From assembly GCA_050699515.1 (NCBI GenBank), contig JBOHFF010000052.1, positions 23,785-87,784 of the forward strand: a stretch of 64,000 nucleotides of DNA. Reading direction: 5' to 3'. The notes beneath the pieces are model-generated. The model was given only the letters and a program-made list of their open reading frames with translations, did no database searches and was not told where the DNA came from. Position numbers and translations under genes: made by a program. The stretch is from GCA-003244245 sp050699515 (lineage in GTDB: Bacteria > Actinomycetota > Actinomycetes > Mycobacteriales > Pseudonocardiaceae). Shown piece after piece: positions 27,574 to 35,987 of the stretch (position 1 is the first letter of the stretch; each line of letters opens with the position of its first letter).

Positions 27574-27656
27574 AGTGATGTCCCCCTGTGTCTTCGGCTT
27601 CACGCTGTGCAACGCCTCAGACGGCAGGGAGTTACGCCGGTGTCGTGCGGGTGCGG

Positions 27657-28883
27657 CTATTGGTACCTGAGGGCCTCGATGGGTCGTAGCCGAGCGGCAC
27701 GGTTGGCCGGGTAGCCGCCGGCAACGAGCCCGATCGCCAGGCTGATGGCGAACGAGAGGACCACCGAGGGGATGGTCACGGCAGGCGCGAACGTGGCGAA
27801 CGTGGGACCGAAGGCGGGCGCGATGTTGGCGCCGAGCACCGATAGCCCGACCCCGACCAGGACTCCGATCGCTCCTCCCAAACCAGCCAGGACGAGAGAT
27901 TCTATGAGGAACTGTTCGAGAATCGCTCGACGCGTCGCACCGATCGCTTTGCGAATGCCGATCTCGCGCGTTCTCTCGGTGACCGAGACGAGCATGATGT
28001 TGAGGACTCCGATGGCACCGACGACCAGTGAGATCGCCGCGACGGCCGCGGTGAACAGGGTCAGGATTCGTAGGACCTGGTTAAAGGTGTCGAGCCGGCT
28101 GCGCAGCGACTGGACCTCGAAATCCCGCTTCGCGGAATCCTTGATCCGGTGCCGGTCACTGAGGACCTTGATCACCGCATCCTCCGCGGCGGGCACGGCG
28201 TTCGCCTGGGTGGCCTGCACGATGATCTGGTTGACCTTGTCGGCGCCGCCGAAAATGTAGCGGCGCGCGGTGTCCAGCGGCATTACGGCGGAGCTGTCAC
28301 CCGGCTCACCGACGGACTGCATCACACCGATCACACGGAAGGTCTGGCGATTGATCCGGACGGTCTTGCTCAGGGACTCCGCCGGATCATCACCGAAGAG
28401 GTAGCTGGCCACGCTGGGACCCAGCACCACCACTTTGGCCGTGGAGCGGACCTCGGCCTCGTCGAAGAACGTGCCGGCCGCCATATCCTGGTTGTTCACC
28501 TCGAGCCAGCGCTCGTTGGAGCCCACGATGTTGGCCCGGAAGCGGTAGGCGTCACCCTCGATCAGGCCTTTGCCGGTGGTGGCCGGAATCACCGTGGCGA
28601 TCTCGCGGGACAAGGCCGGGTCCTGCAGGGCCTCGACGTCGGCATCGATCAGATCCTTCGGGGCACTGCCACCGGGTACGTTTCCGACCGACGGCACGAC
28701 GGTGATCAAGTTGGCCAGCGGCTCGATCTTCTCGTTGACCGAGCTCTGCACACCGTTGCCGAGGGCGACCAGCAGGATCACCGACGCGACACCGATGATG
28801 ATGCCGAGCATGGTCAGCGCGGAACGAAGCCGGTTGGCGCGCAGGCCGCGCAGCGCGATGCGAACCGCCTCCCGCAGGTTCAC
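27657..28883 (-). CDS. MacB-like ABC transporter permease
   Basis: The 408-aa protein has an N-terminal helix (RSALTMLGIIIGVASVILLV), a large extracytoplasmic MacB_PCD domain (about residues 45-270) and three C-terminal helices with the FtsX-type motif VTERTREIGIRKAIGATRRA. It pairs with the ATPase whose stop overlaps its start (ATGA). Together with the lipoprotein it should export peptides, lipids or drugs by the mechanotransmission mechanism known for MacB. Confidence 0.93.
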   Translation of the reverse strand: MNLREAVRIALRGLRANRLRSALTMLGIIIGVASVILLVALGNGVQSSVNEKIEPLANLITVVPSVGNVPGGSAPKDLIDADVEALQDPALSREIATVIPATTGKGLIEGDAYRFRANIVGSNERWLEVNNQDMAAGTFFDEAEVRSTAKVVVLGPSVASYLFGDDPAESLSKTVRINRQTFRVIGVMQSVGEPGDSSAVMPLDTARRYIFGGADKVNQIIVQATQANAVPAAEDAVIKVLSDRHRIKDSAKRDFEVQSLRSRLDTFNQVLRILTLFTAAVAAISLVVGAIGVLNIMLVSVTERTREIGIRKAIGATRRAILEQFLIESLVLAGLGGAIGVLVGVGLSVLGANIAPAFGPTFATFAPAVTIPSVVLSFAISLAIGLVAGGYPANRAARLRPIEALRYQ

Positions 28884-29572
28884 GCGATGACCCCCGTCCG
28901 GTTGCGCTGCACCTGGTCACTCTCGATGCGCCCGTCGCGCATCCGCACGACCCGCTTGGCGAACCGGGAGACCTCCTCCTCGTGAGTGATGATCACAACG
29001 GTGCGACCGGCGTCGTTGAGCTCACCGAGCAGCTTCAAGATCTCCATGCTGGAGGCGGTGTCGAGGTTTCCGGTGGGTTCGTCGGCAAGCAGCAGCGCGG
29101 GATCATTGATCAACGCCCGCGCGATCGCCACCCGCTGCTGCTGACCACCGGATAACTCGTTGGGCAGATGCCGCTGGCGATCAGCCAACCCCACTTTCTC
29201 CAGCGCCATCCGGGCCGGATTGCGCCGCGCCCGCACCCCGGCATAGACCAGCGGAAGCTCGACGTTACGGAGCGCGCTCGTGCGAGCGACCAGGTTGAAC
29301 GACTGGAACACGAACCCGATCTTGCGGCTGCGGATCTTCGCGAGCCGGTTGTCCGACAGCCGGCTGACGTCGGTGCCGTCGAGCAGGTAGCGTCCGCTGG
29401 TCGGGACATCCAGGCAGCCCAGGATGTTCATCAGGGTGGTCTTGCCCGACCCGGAGGGACCCATGATGGCGACCAGCTCACCATCATCGATGGTGAGGTC
29501 GACACCGTAGAGTGCCCGCACCTCGACCTTGCCCATCCGGTAGAGTTTCGTGACGTCCTCAAGCTGGATCAT
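28880..29572 (-). CDS. MacB-like ABC transporter ATP-binding protein
   Basis: ATG 29572 starts MIQLEDVTKLYRMGKVEVRA. The protein has Walker A GPSGSGKTT, Q-loop FVFQSFNL, signature LSGGQQQRVAIARA, Walker B LLLADEP and switch His in VIITHEEE. It is the ATPase of the MacAB-like exporter. The frame is open 27 codons upstream, but the family start is the ATG chosen. It is the first gene of the three-gene operon. Confidence 0.93.
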   Translation of the reverse strand: MIQLEDVTKLYRMGKVEVRALYGVDLTIDDGELVAIMGPSGSGKTTLMNILGCLDVPTSGRYLLDGTDVSRLSDNRLAKIRSRKIGFVFQSFNLVARTSALRNVELPLVYAGVRARRNPARMALEKVGLADRQRHLPNELSGGQQQRVAIARALINDPALLLADEPTGNLDTASSMEILKLLGELNDAGRTVVIITHEEEVSRFAKRVVRMRDGRIESDQVQRNRTGVIA

Positions 29573-29842
29573 GCGCCTGGCCCCCCATGCCTCATCTGGC
29601 CCGTCTGGAATATCTCTCGCGCTCGGATCCCGGTGGTCGGCGGCAGGCAGCACGCCAACCTCCCGATCCGGACCCTAGGGTGGGAGACAACGTCATCCCC
29701 CGGTCACCCACCGTACGCGGTCCACACCAGACGCTACCGCGTCGGCAACGTCACGGAAAGTGCTGCTGGGCATACACCCGATCTGTGACCGACGAGGCCA
29801 CCACGGCGAGTCACCGCTACGCGCACCCCCGTCGTGTCCAGC

Positions 29843-31192
29843 TCAGCCGGCCCCAACGGAGCCAACCATACCGGAACCAGCCATACCGGAACCGTGAGCA
29901 GCTCGATTCCATGGGCAGGTTGACGGACAAGGCCCCGTCAACCAGTGGGGTCGTTCAGGCTTGGTCCCGGCCGCACCGGTCGACGCCTGCGTTGGGACCA
30001 GCTTCTCTTCGAGGGTGTTGTCGGCGTTCGTGAGGATGTTCGTCGGCCGGTAGTCCGGGCGGTGCTCCTTACGCCCCACCACGGTCGAAGCGACGTACTC
30101 GTTACGCTTGTCGGTGCTGCCAGGCTCTTGACGCTTGTCGGGCTTGCCAGGCGTTCGTTCGCCGTCCAAACCCTCAAACATCTTCATCTTCGACATCTTC
30201 AACACCGTCGACAATCGGTATATACCCGCCAACAATGGGTATATACCTGTCGAGGAGTTGTGGAGATCCACGAAGGGACCGGGAGCGACGTAGGCGCCGG
30301 TATACCGTTGCAGCACCGCACACTCGCAGCCGGACGGGAGACCGGCGAACGCGTCGGGCTCGAAGGCCAGGCCGAATTTCTTCGCCCGATCCACCATCCA
30401 CAGCAGCGCGATCTCGGCCAGCGTGGAATCCGAGTAGCCACCGCCGACATCTTTGTGGACCCCGGCGAACCACACCTGCTCGAGTCGCTGGCCCTCAGCC
30501 TTCTTCGACTGCTTCCAGACCGACGGCTGGAACGGACCGCGCTTCTCATCGATCGCCAATGCCTGGAAGGCCGCTCCGACCTCCGAGCTCAGCTGTGCGT
30601 CGTGAAATTGCCACCGACGGTTAAACCAGTTGATCAGGCGCAGCCCGCTGAGCGGGATGCCGAGGGTACCCACCGTGTCCCAGACGCCGATGAAGCGGAC
30701 AGGCTTGTCCGCAAGCTCCTTCGGGTACGAGTACGAGCGCCGGAATAGCTCCGCTTCGAGGCTGTCCGGGTGGTTGCGGTGAGGATCTCGGTCGCGGTAA
30801 AGCGCATACGCCTGGCCGGTCAGGTCGGCGTGCTCCGGTCGGAGAATCCCGGAGTTACGGATGAGACCCGCCGTGCTACGGGCGGTGAATGCGCCGCGGC
30901 TGAATCCGAAGAAGAAGATCTCGTCGCCCGGCTCATAGTTCTGCACGACGAAACGATAGGCGTCCAGAACGTTGCGGCCCAGCTTGGCACCGAACGCTCC
31001 CCCACGGAAACGCTCCCACCGCTTGGTGCCGACTCCCGGCTGGTAGAACATCCGCTGTTCACGGCCCTGGCGGTCACTCGGCGCGACCGCCCGAGCGAGT
31101 TTGGGGACATTCGTCGGCACTGGAAGACCTTTTTTGATCTGGTCAGGCTTGTTCCAGGTGCCATCGCAACACACCACCAGCCGTTTCGACAT
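29843..31192 (-). CDS. DUF2235 alpha/beta-hydrolase, Tle1-like
   Basis: The protein begins SKRLVVCCDGTWNKPDQ and has FFFGFSRGAFTARSTAGLI, the GxSxG nucleophile elbow (Ser in GFSRG). VRFIGVWDTVGTLGIP and VWFAGVHKDVGGGYSDSTLA supply the catalytic Asp and His. This is the DUF2235 family, which includes type VI phospholipase effectors (Tle1), but actinobacterial members are probably housekeeping hydrolases. ATG 31192 follows GGAGGTG. It lies 64 nt after grdA on the same strand and may be read with the grd operon. The C-terminus carries a low-complexity Gly/Ser/Met tail. Confidence 0.85.
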   Translation of the reverse strand: MSKRLVVCCDGTWNKPDQIKKGLPVPTNVPKLARAVAPSDRQGREQRMFYQPGVGTKRWERFRGGAFGAKLGRNVLDAYRFVVQNYEPGDEIFFFGFSRGAFTARSTAGLIRNSGILRPEHADLTGQAYALYRDRDPHRNHPDSLEAELFRRSYSYPKELADKPVRFIGVWDTVGTLGIPLSGLRLINWFNRRWQFHDAQLSSEVGAAFQALAIDEKRGPFQPSVWKQSKKAEGQRLEQVWFAGVHKDVGGGYSDSTLAEIALLWMVDRAKKFGLAFEPDAFAGLPSGCECAVLQRYTGAYVAPGPFVDLHNSSTGIYPLLAGIYRLSTVLKMSKMKMFEGLDGERTPGKPDKRQEPGSTDKRNEYVASTVVGRKEHRPDYRPTNILTNADNTLEEKLVPTQASTGAAGTKPERPHWLTGPCPSTCPWNRAAHGSGMAGSGMVGSVGAG

Positions 31193-31256
31193 CGCCGTCA
31201 CCTCCGCGCCTGAGAGCTATACGGAATGGTCACAGATCTCACCGGCCGGCGACAAG

Positions 31257-31715
31257 CTAATTTCGCTGCTCCCGAAACTCCCGTACGGCCTCGGCGATGG
31301 CATCCACCTCCAGCACGTCGACCATCAATCCGACCTGCTCCTCCCACACCTGCTCGGGCACGGCGGCACGTGCCTCGTCTTCGAGGATGTGGTACACGGG
31401 GAGGCCCAACTGGACCCCCGCCAACGGTCCTGCCCAGCTCGGATCACCGAGCACCACCGTCTCAGCGGCGATCCCGGCGCTCTCCGCGTCCGGTGCGCCG
31501 AGCAGCACCAGCAGCGTGTCCGCGCCGTGCTCGTCGACCAGGCGCTTGATCGTCTCCTGGGTGGACAGGTCCATGGCTCCGGCGGCCGTTCAAACGAAGC
31601 ACTCGGTGGCCACGTAGGCCACCGGGGCGCCGGCCGCCTGGACACACACCGCGATCGCCGGCCCCGCGATCCCGTCCCGTTCGCCGATCACGATGACTTG
31701 CTTGCCGTCGAACAT
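31257..31715 (-). CDS. grdA: Glycine/sarcosine/betaine reductase selenoprotein A (Sec at codon 42)
   Basis: Reading through one TGA (31590-31592, codon 42) gives a 152-aa protein. It begins MFDGKQVIVIGERDGIAGPA, has ATECFV-Sec-TAAGAMDLSTQ and continues with HGADTLLVLLGAPDAESAG and NGDPS-like LGDPSWAGPLAGVQLGLPVY. This matches GrdA along its whole length, and the TGA sits at the known Sec of the CxxU redox motif (Cys39-Phe-Val-Sec42). GrdA carries the carboxymethyl-selenoether between the substrate-specific component B and component C. The ATG is one base after the thioredoxin stop, with GGAGG upstream. A stop-terminated annotation would leave only the 105-aa piece from 31574. A SECIS is less obvious here than in grdB. 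Confidence 0.93.
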
Positions 31716-31716
31716 C

Positions 31717-32067
31717 TCACGCCTCCTTCGTCGTTAACTTCGCCAGCGCGGAAACCAACCACACATCGACCTGCTCTGAGGTGAGGCTGGGCTCGGAGAT
31801 CCGGGCCACCTCCTGGCCGTCGGAGAGCAGCAGGAGGGTGGGCAGGCCGCGCACCTGCAGCGACATGCACAATCGCCGCGCCTTGCTCGCGTCCAGCTTG
31901 ACCACTGTCAGGGCTGGATTGCTGCTGGCGATATCGACCATGTGCGGGGCCAGCGCCACGCACGGGCGGCAGGACTCGGCCCACACATCGACGAGCACCA
32001 GACCCGATCCGACCAGCTCGTGGAAGGTCTCCTTGGTCGCATCCACAGGGTGTCTTTCTGGACTCAT
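31717..32067 (-). CDS. Thioredoxin with atypical active site, Grd-associated
   Basis: The 116-aa thioredoxin fold has the active site VWAESCRPCVALAPHM, so the motif is SCRPC rather than WCGPC. The cis-Pro loop is VRGLPTLLLLSDG. In Grd systems a dedicated thioredoxin with an unusual motif reduces the oxidised Se-S bond of GrdA; its placement 4 nt after grdC and 1 nt before grdA fits that role. The electron donor (thioredoxin reductase) is not encoded in this window. Confidence 0.88.
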   Translation of the reverse strand: MSPERHPVDATKETFHELVGSGLVLVDVWAESCRPCVALAPHMVDIASSNPALTVVKLDASKARRLCMSLQVRGLPTLLLLSDGQEVARISEPSLTSEQVDVWLVSALAKLTTKEA

Positions 32068-32071
32068 CAGC

Positions 32072-33499
32072 TCAGCCTCCGTTGCGTTCCAGCAGGATGC
32101 TCATGCCGTCGGAGCGCTGGCTCATCCGCCCGAGGAACAGGCTGCCCTTGGCCAACAGCAACACCCGCTGCGCCGACCCCACCGTCAACCGGGTCAGCGC
32201 ATGCGGCAGGTAACACACCGCGGAGGCCAGATGGCCCTGGGTCGGGGCGTAGCCCGGCATGCCACGCTCGGCGACGAACGCGTCGATCTGCTCACGGACG
32301 ATCTCCTTACGGCGGGCCGCCAGCGCCGCGATCGTGCGGTAGTTGCGGGCCGCGACGTCCCCGGAGCCCTGCGGCTCGGTGATCTCCGGGTTGTGCAGCT
32401 CTGTGGCGTAGTCGTCGACGTCCAGCATGCCCGCGCCGATCGCCTCCAGTGGCCGCACCGCCAGGTCGTGCAGGATCTGCGCGCCGGAGCCACCCGAGGA
32501 CACCCGGTGGCGCCCGACGGCATCGAGCCTGATCCGGGGGGATATCCCGTCGTCGGCGGTGATGAGCACCGCGACGCCGCCGATCACGTCCTCCAGCACC
32601 GGCAGGCCGTGGCGCAGGTGCCCCTCGAACTTCATTCCGAGTTTGGGTTGTGAGCCACCGGCGACCACCACGACCTGCTCGAACACTCCGGCCACCACGA
32701 GGCTGGCGGCGATCACCAGGGCGGGGATGGGGGCTGCGCAGAAATTCTTGACGTCCGCGCCGGAGGAGTCGGCCAGGCCGGCGGCCGAGGCGATCGTCTT
32801 GCCCATGTTGCCGCCGCCGCGCTGGTAACGGTCGCCAACGGCCTCCTCGGAGCAGGAGATCGCGTAGCCGATGCCCGCCGGATCGACGTCGTGGTCGTGC
32901 AGCAGGTGCAGCAGCGCCAGGGTGCCGGTGGCCTTGCAGGCCAGGTTCTCCAGCAACACGTGCGCGGCCAGCGACTCATCCTCAGCGTGCGCCCCACGCA
33001 GCGCGCCCGCGAGCGTGTCCGGCGCCAAGTGCACCGGCAACGCGCCACCGGCGACCGCAGCGGTGACGCCCCCGGCCGCCGCGGGGATCCGGCTCAGATC
33101 CAGCCGCGCTGCCAGCGGATGCGAGGCCAACTTCTTGGCGGCCCGCTCGGCGGACTCCGGGGTGAGCACCAGCAGGTCGAACTCGTCGACCGCGGCCATC
33201 AGGCCGAGGAACTCCTCCTCCGGCATCAGCTCCCCGAACGGCGCGAAGCGCTCCGCGGTGGTGCTCCTCGTCCCGACCCACGGGCGGGCCGGCAGTTCCC
33301 GTGGGTGACAGGCGCCCAGGAACGTCTGGTGTGGCGGGTAGCCGACAGCGTCATCGAAGCTCCGCAAGCCGGCCAGGAACTGGGCCGTCAACTCGTTCTC
33401 GCCGGGCAGCGTGCGCATCGGCTTGGAACCGTGCCGGGCCAGACCCGGGGTGTGCGCCAGCACCAGGCTGGCCGCTCGGATCACCGCCGCCTCAGGCAT
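32072..33499 (-). CDS. grdC: Glycine/sarcosine/betaine reductase component C, GrdC-like
   Basis: The 475-aa protein starts MPEAAVIRAASLVLAHTPGL and contains LRSFDDAVGYPPHQTFLGA, FGELMPEEEFLGLMAAVDEF, ENLACKATGTLALLHLL and the FabH/thiolase-like YAISCSEEAVGDRYQRGGGN with a candidate active-site Cys. This is the layout of GrdC, the subunit that takes the carboxymethyl group from GrdA and releases acetyl phosphate. Clostridial systems use GrdC with the PlsX-like GrdD, and no grdD is found in this window. ATG 33499 overlaps the end of a short leader ORF. Confidence 0.88.
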   Translation of the reverse strand: MPEAAVIRAASLVLAHTPGLARHGSKPMRTLPGENELTAQFLAGLRSFDDAVGYPPHQTFLGACHPRELPARPWVGTRSTTAERFAPFGELMPEEEFLGLMAAVDEFDLLVLTPESAERAAKKLASHPLAARLDLSRIPAAAGGVTAAVAGGALPVHLAPDTLAGALRGAHAEDESLAAHVLLENLACKATGTLALLHLLHDHDVDPAGIGYAISCSEEAVGDRYQRGGGNMGKTIASAAGLADSSGADVKNFCAAPIPALVIAASLVVAGVFEQVVVVAGGSQPKLGMKFEGHLRHGLPVLEDVIGGVAVLITADDGISPRIRLDAVGRHRVSSGGSGAQILHDLAVRPLEAIGAGMLDVDDYATELHNPEITEPQGSGDVAARNYRTIAALAARRKEIVREQIDAFVAERGMPGYAPTQGHLASAVCYLPHALTRLTVGSAQRVLLLAKGSLFLGRMSQRSDGMSILLERNGG

Positions 33500-33548
33500 C
33501 GAGCACCCCGAAGATCGCCGGGTCCATCATCCGCCGGAATGCTGGCAC
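33492..33548 (-). CDS. Leader peptide overlapping the grdC start
   Basis: GTG 33548 is preceded by GGGGAGG six bases upstream and encodes MPAFRRMMDPAIFGVLDA, ending in a TGA at 33492-33494. The last 8 nt overlap the grdC ATG. The start region resembles that of grdE (GTG, Pro-Ala codons and the upstream purine-rich tract). It probably couples translation into grdC, but it could be the remnant of a duplicated grdE start. Confidence 0.5.
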   Translation of the reverse strand: MPAFRRMMDPAIFGVLDA

Positions 33549-33574
33549 GATGGCCTCCCCTCGATGGCGTCCAA

Positions 33575-33588
33575 CCTGCATCGTAACC
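33575..33588 (-). promoter_or_regulatory. Promoter-like sequence shared with grdE
   Basis: GGTTACGATGCAGG on the minus strand contains TACGAT, a good actinobacterial -10 (TAnnnT). The identical 14 bases occur upstream of grdE at 47714-47727. TTGGAA lies 19 nt upstream of TACGAT at this copy and could be a weak -35. Confidence 0.55.
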
Positions 33589-33761
33589 ACGGAGCCTCGA
33601 ACCATTCCAAGATTGAGCAGACTCAGCCCACGCTGACCAGCGTGGCATCCTTGCGGGCACACCCATGACCATGATCAATCAACTGGTCCGAGTCTCCATG
33701 GCCTCTGACCTTGGAAGCAGCCGCTCGCAGAGGGCCAGCAATCTGCGCCAGACTCAGGCTA

Positions 33762-35303
33762 CTATCTCCGGCTTCGTACAAGGCTTTCTCGATGTCGCCA
33801 AGCCAACGCCAGACAAGCCGCGCTCGTGCCTCCCAGCGGCTCACGGTCCAGGAACTGTCGCACGGTCGCCTCAGTAAACGGCAGCCCGCACATTGACTGA
33901 CCAGCACCAAGGGAGGTGACGACCTGCCCCTCGGCATTAAAAATTACGAGCCCACGGAAGAGATCGTCAAAAACGATGTCATTTATGATGACAGCGGTCA
34001 TAATGGCTGGGTTCAACCCGAGCGCATGGAGCACGACGCCCAGAACATAGCCGCGCACGTGTCCGGCTTCGCAGGCGCGTTGCATGGCACGGTAGAACGG
34101 CCAGCACTCGTAGTCCAGTGGTTGTCCACCGCTGCCGTCGCGCTCGGGTTCACCAAGCATTTCCTCGCTGTATTCGCGGACAATATTGCGCCACAGATCA
34201 AGATCATCCTGCATGCAGGTTGGAGCAATACATGAAGGCTGAAACTCACCCGCTGGAATCACACCGTACTGTCCTCCGCTTACAGCCACTTTGGCCGGAT
34301 CGCGAGCAAGCAAGAAAAAGGTGTGCGAGCCATCAGTTGTGTTCCGACGGATAGTCAAGGTTGCAATGCCCACACTACCCATTCGCGAAGACAGGTCGAA
34401 CGGCTGGGACAACCGTGCACGGAATGACAGTTGTCGCCACGTGGGTGGTGCACCCCCCATCATCGCTGCCGCGAATTCATGACTCAACGCTTCGGAAACA
34501 TCAAGTTTGTCGAAAAAAGTAGCAAGCCCGAATTGTAGCTTTCCCTGCTCGATCGGTTCCCAGGACACGCCCAACAGCCGGTAACTCGGACGATTCTCAA
34601 ACAGACTCGGCGGGCTGAGGTAGCGAATCGCGCTGGTGTATTGGCGGAAAGCGTGCCCGGGCACGCGAAGCGGCAATACCGACCGCAGCTCCGCTTCCAG
34701 GCCGGTGATCGTCGGACGGGGTGGTTCAGGCATCCATTCCAGCGTCACCGCCTCGATTGGGACAGGACGGGAGGGCAACCAGCTCGGTGGCGCCAGCGCT
34801 GGCGTATGTGGGAGCCGCCACGCAGGGTCGTACAGTCTGACTACCTGCTTGGCAAGCTGGGTGCGGTGCTGAATGAGGTAGGTCCGTACCACGCGCCACG
34901 CGTTTTGGCTGGCGGCGACCATGGCGTCAGAGGATGGCGGCGGTGAGGGGCGGGATAGGTTAAGCGGCTCGGGATTTTCCTGGCTGAACTCACCTACCAC
35001 GGCAAACGCTCCGGCCAGCTCCGTCTCCCGGTTCTGCCGTTCCTGCTCCTGCTTGAGGGCTTGTACCCGCTCGTAGCTGGCCAGCAGCGCACCCTCAGCC
35101 CTGACTAGTTCATCTACCGTTTTCCAGAAATCACGGGTGAGAAGTTGGCGTCCGGCCTCAGCATGAGCGACCGATGAGCGGCTGTAACCCGTCTTGTGCG
35201 CGACCTGCTGTTGACCGATCTCAACGGCTTGGCGCGCTGCTGCTAGCTGAGCGCCAAGAGCACGCTTGAGAACGGCCAACTCCGAGCAAGACTCCAGCCT
35301 CAC
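33762..35303 (-). CDS. XRE-family transcriptional regulator, C-terminus frameshifted
   Basis: The N-terminus carries an XRE helix-turn-helix (LGAQLAAARQAVEIGQQQVA, KTGYSRSSVAHAEAGRQLLT). A long actinobacteria-specific region of unknown fold follows. This frame ends at 33762 in unremarkable sequence (REPLGGTSAAC...). In another frame from about 33853 to 33623 the sequence reads VSRWEARARLVWRWLGDIEK and LSLAQIAGPLRAAASKVR, which looks like the genuine C-terminus. One indel near 33850 probably truncates the protein, or is an assembly error. It is divergent from the small gene at 35585. Confidence 0.75.
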   Translation of the reverse strand: MRLESCSELAVLKRALGAQLAAARQAVEIGQQQVAHKTGYSRSSVAHAEAGRQLLTRDFWKTVDELVRAEGALLASYERVQALKQEQERQNRETELAGAFAVVGEFSQENPEPLNLSRPSPPPSSDAMVAASQNAWRVVRTYLIQHRTQLAKQVVRLYDPAWRLPHTPALAPPSWLPSRPVPIEAVTLEWMPEPPRPTITGLEAELRSVLPLRVPGHAFRQYTSAIRYLSPPSLFENRPSYRLLGVSWEPIEQGKLQFGLATFFDKLDVSEALSHEFAAAMMGGAPPTWRQLSFRARLSQPFDLSSRMGSVGIATLTIRRNTTDGSHTFFLLARDPAKVAVSGGQYGVIPAGEFQPSCIAPTCMQDDLDLWRNIVREYSEEMLGEPERDGSGGQPLDYECWPFYRAMQRACEAGHVRGYVLGVVLHALGLNPAIMTAVIINDIVFDDLFRGLVIFNAEGQVVTSLGAGQSMCGLPFTEATVRQFLDREPLGGTSAACLALAWRHRESLVRSRR

Positions 35304-35584
35304 GATCGTTCCCGCCTGCCGCGTTAGTCCAGACGATCTTATAAGACTTCAGCCTAGCGGCATGTTCACCGACGTTCAGCCAGGTGGAGCACGGCTTGCC
35401 CACACACGCTCCACCCGCTTGCCTGCTTCCCAAGGCCCCGAGGCCGGGAAGACGAGCTGCCAGCGCGGTGGTGCCCATGCCGGTAGGTCACCCATGCCCC
35501 AACCGCGCGCTGTTCTGGGACGGACTCGCCCCGGTCCCGGGCGCCTGCCAGCAAGACGGATCCACCACACGAAGGGGATGGCAG

Positions 35585-35869
35585 ATGGTGGAGCACAAGT
35601 GCATCCGCGCGGCAGGCGCAGGCAATAGAGCGCACCAGAAACAGAAACCTGCACCTGGTGTCGAGCACAGTATCCGGCCAGGCGCACCTAGTCCTGAGAC
35701 AGTGCTCGTAGCCGTCATGACTGATGGCAGCTACCTGTTGATGGCATACCCGCAACGCGAACCGGCAGCGTTCGTGGTGCGGGATGATGCCGGTCCGCTG
35801 CGAGAAGCACTTGCCGCAGCATTCGGAAATTCGCTGGACCCGAGCCAAGGCGCCATGGATAGCCAATGA
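35585..35869 (+). CDS. Small conserved-looking protein, 94 aa
   Basis: ATG 35585 follows AAGGGG and encodes a basic N-terminal part followed by TVLVAVMTDGSYLLMAYPQR and EPAAFVVRDDAGPLREALAA, a compact alpha/beta-like segment. I do not recognise the family. It sits between the XRE gene (divergent) and the glycosyltransferase cluster (same strand), a position typical of small regulator partners. The longer frame from 35384 has no coding character at its start. Confidence 0.5.
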   Translation: MVEHKCIRAAGAGNRAHQKQKPAPGVEHSIRPGAPSPETVLVAVMTDGSYLLMAYPQREPAAFVVRDDAGPLREALAAAFGNSLDPSQGAMDSQ

Positions 35870-35987
35870 TCTCCGAATATCTGCGCAGCACTACTGACTA
35901 TGGAATTGCCTTACCACGACTGGTGGAGCTTGCAGAAAATTCCGCCCGCAGGCACTGAAGGACCCTCGTTATTGATGGGGAGGCTCC

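Noticed and set aside
30212..30252. Two GGTATATACC palindromes as operator sites
   Set aside because: They lie inside the DUF2235 coding region and encode the repeated residues GIYPLLAGIYRL, so they are better explained as a short coding duplication.
31590..31592. Nonsense mutation making grdA a pseudogene
   Set aside because: The TGA is exactly at the family Sec position, coding sequence is conserved after it, and grdB has the same arrangement with a SECIS-like hairpin. Two coincident nonsense mutations at Sec sites are very unlikely.
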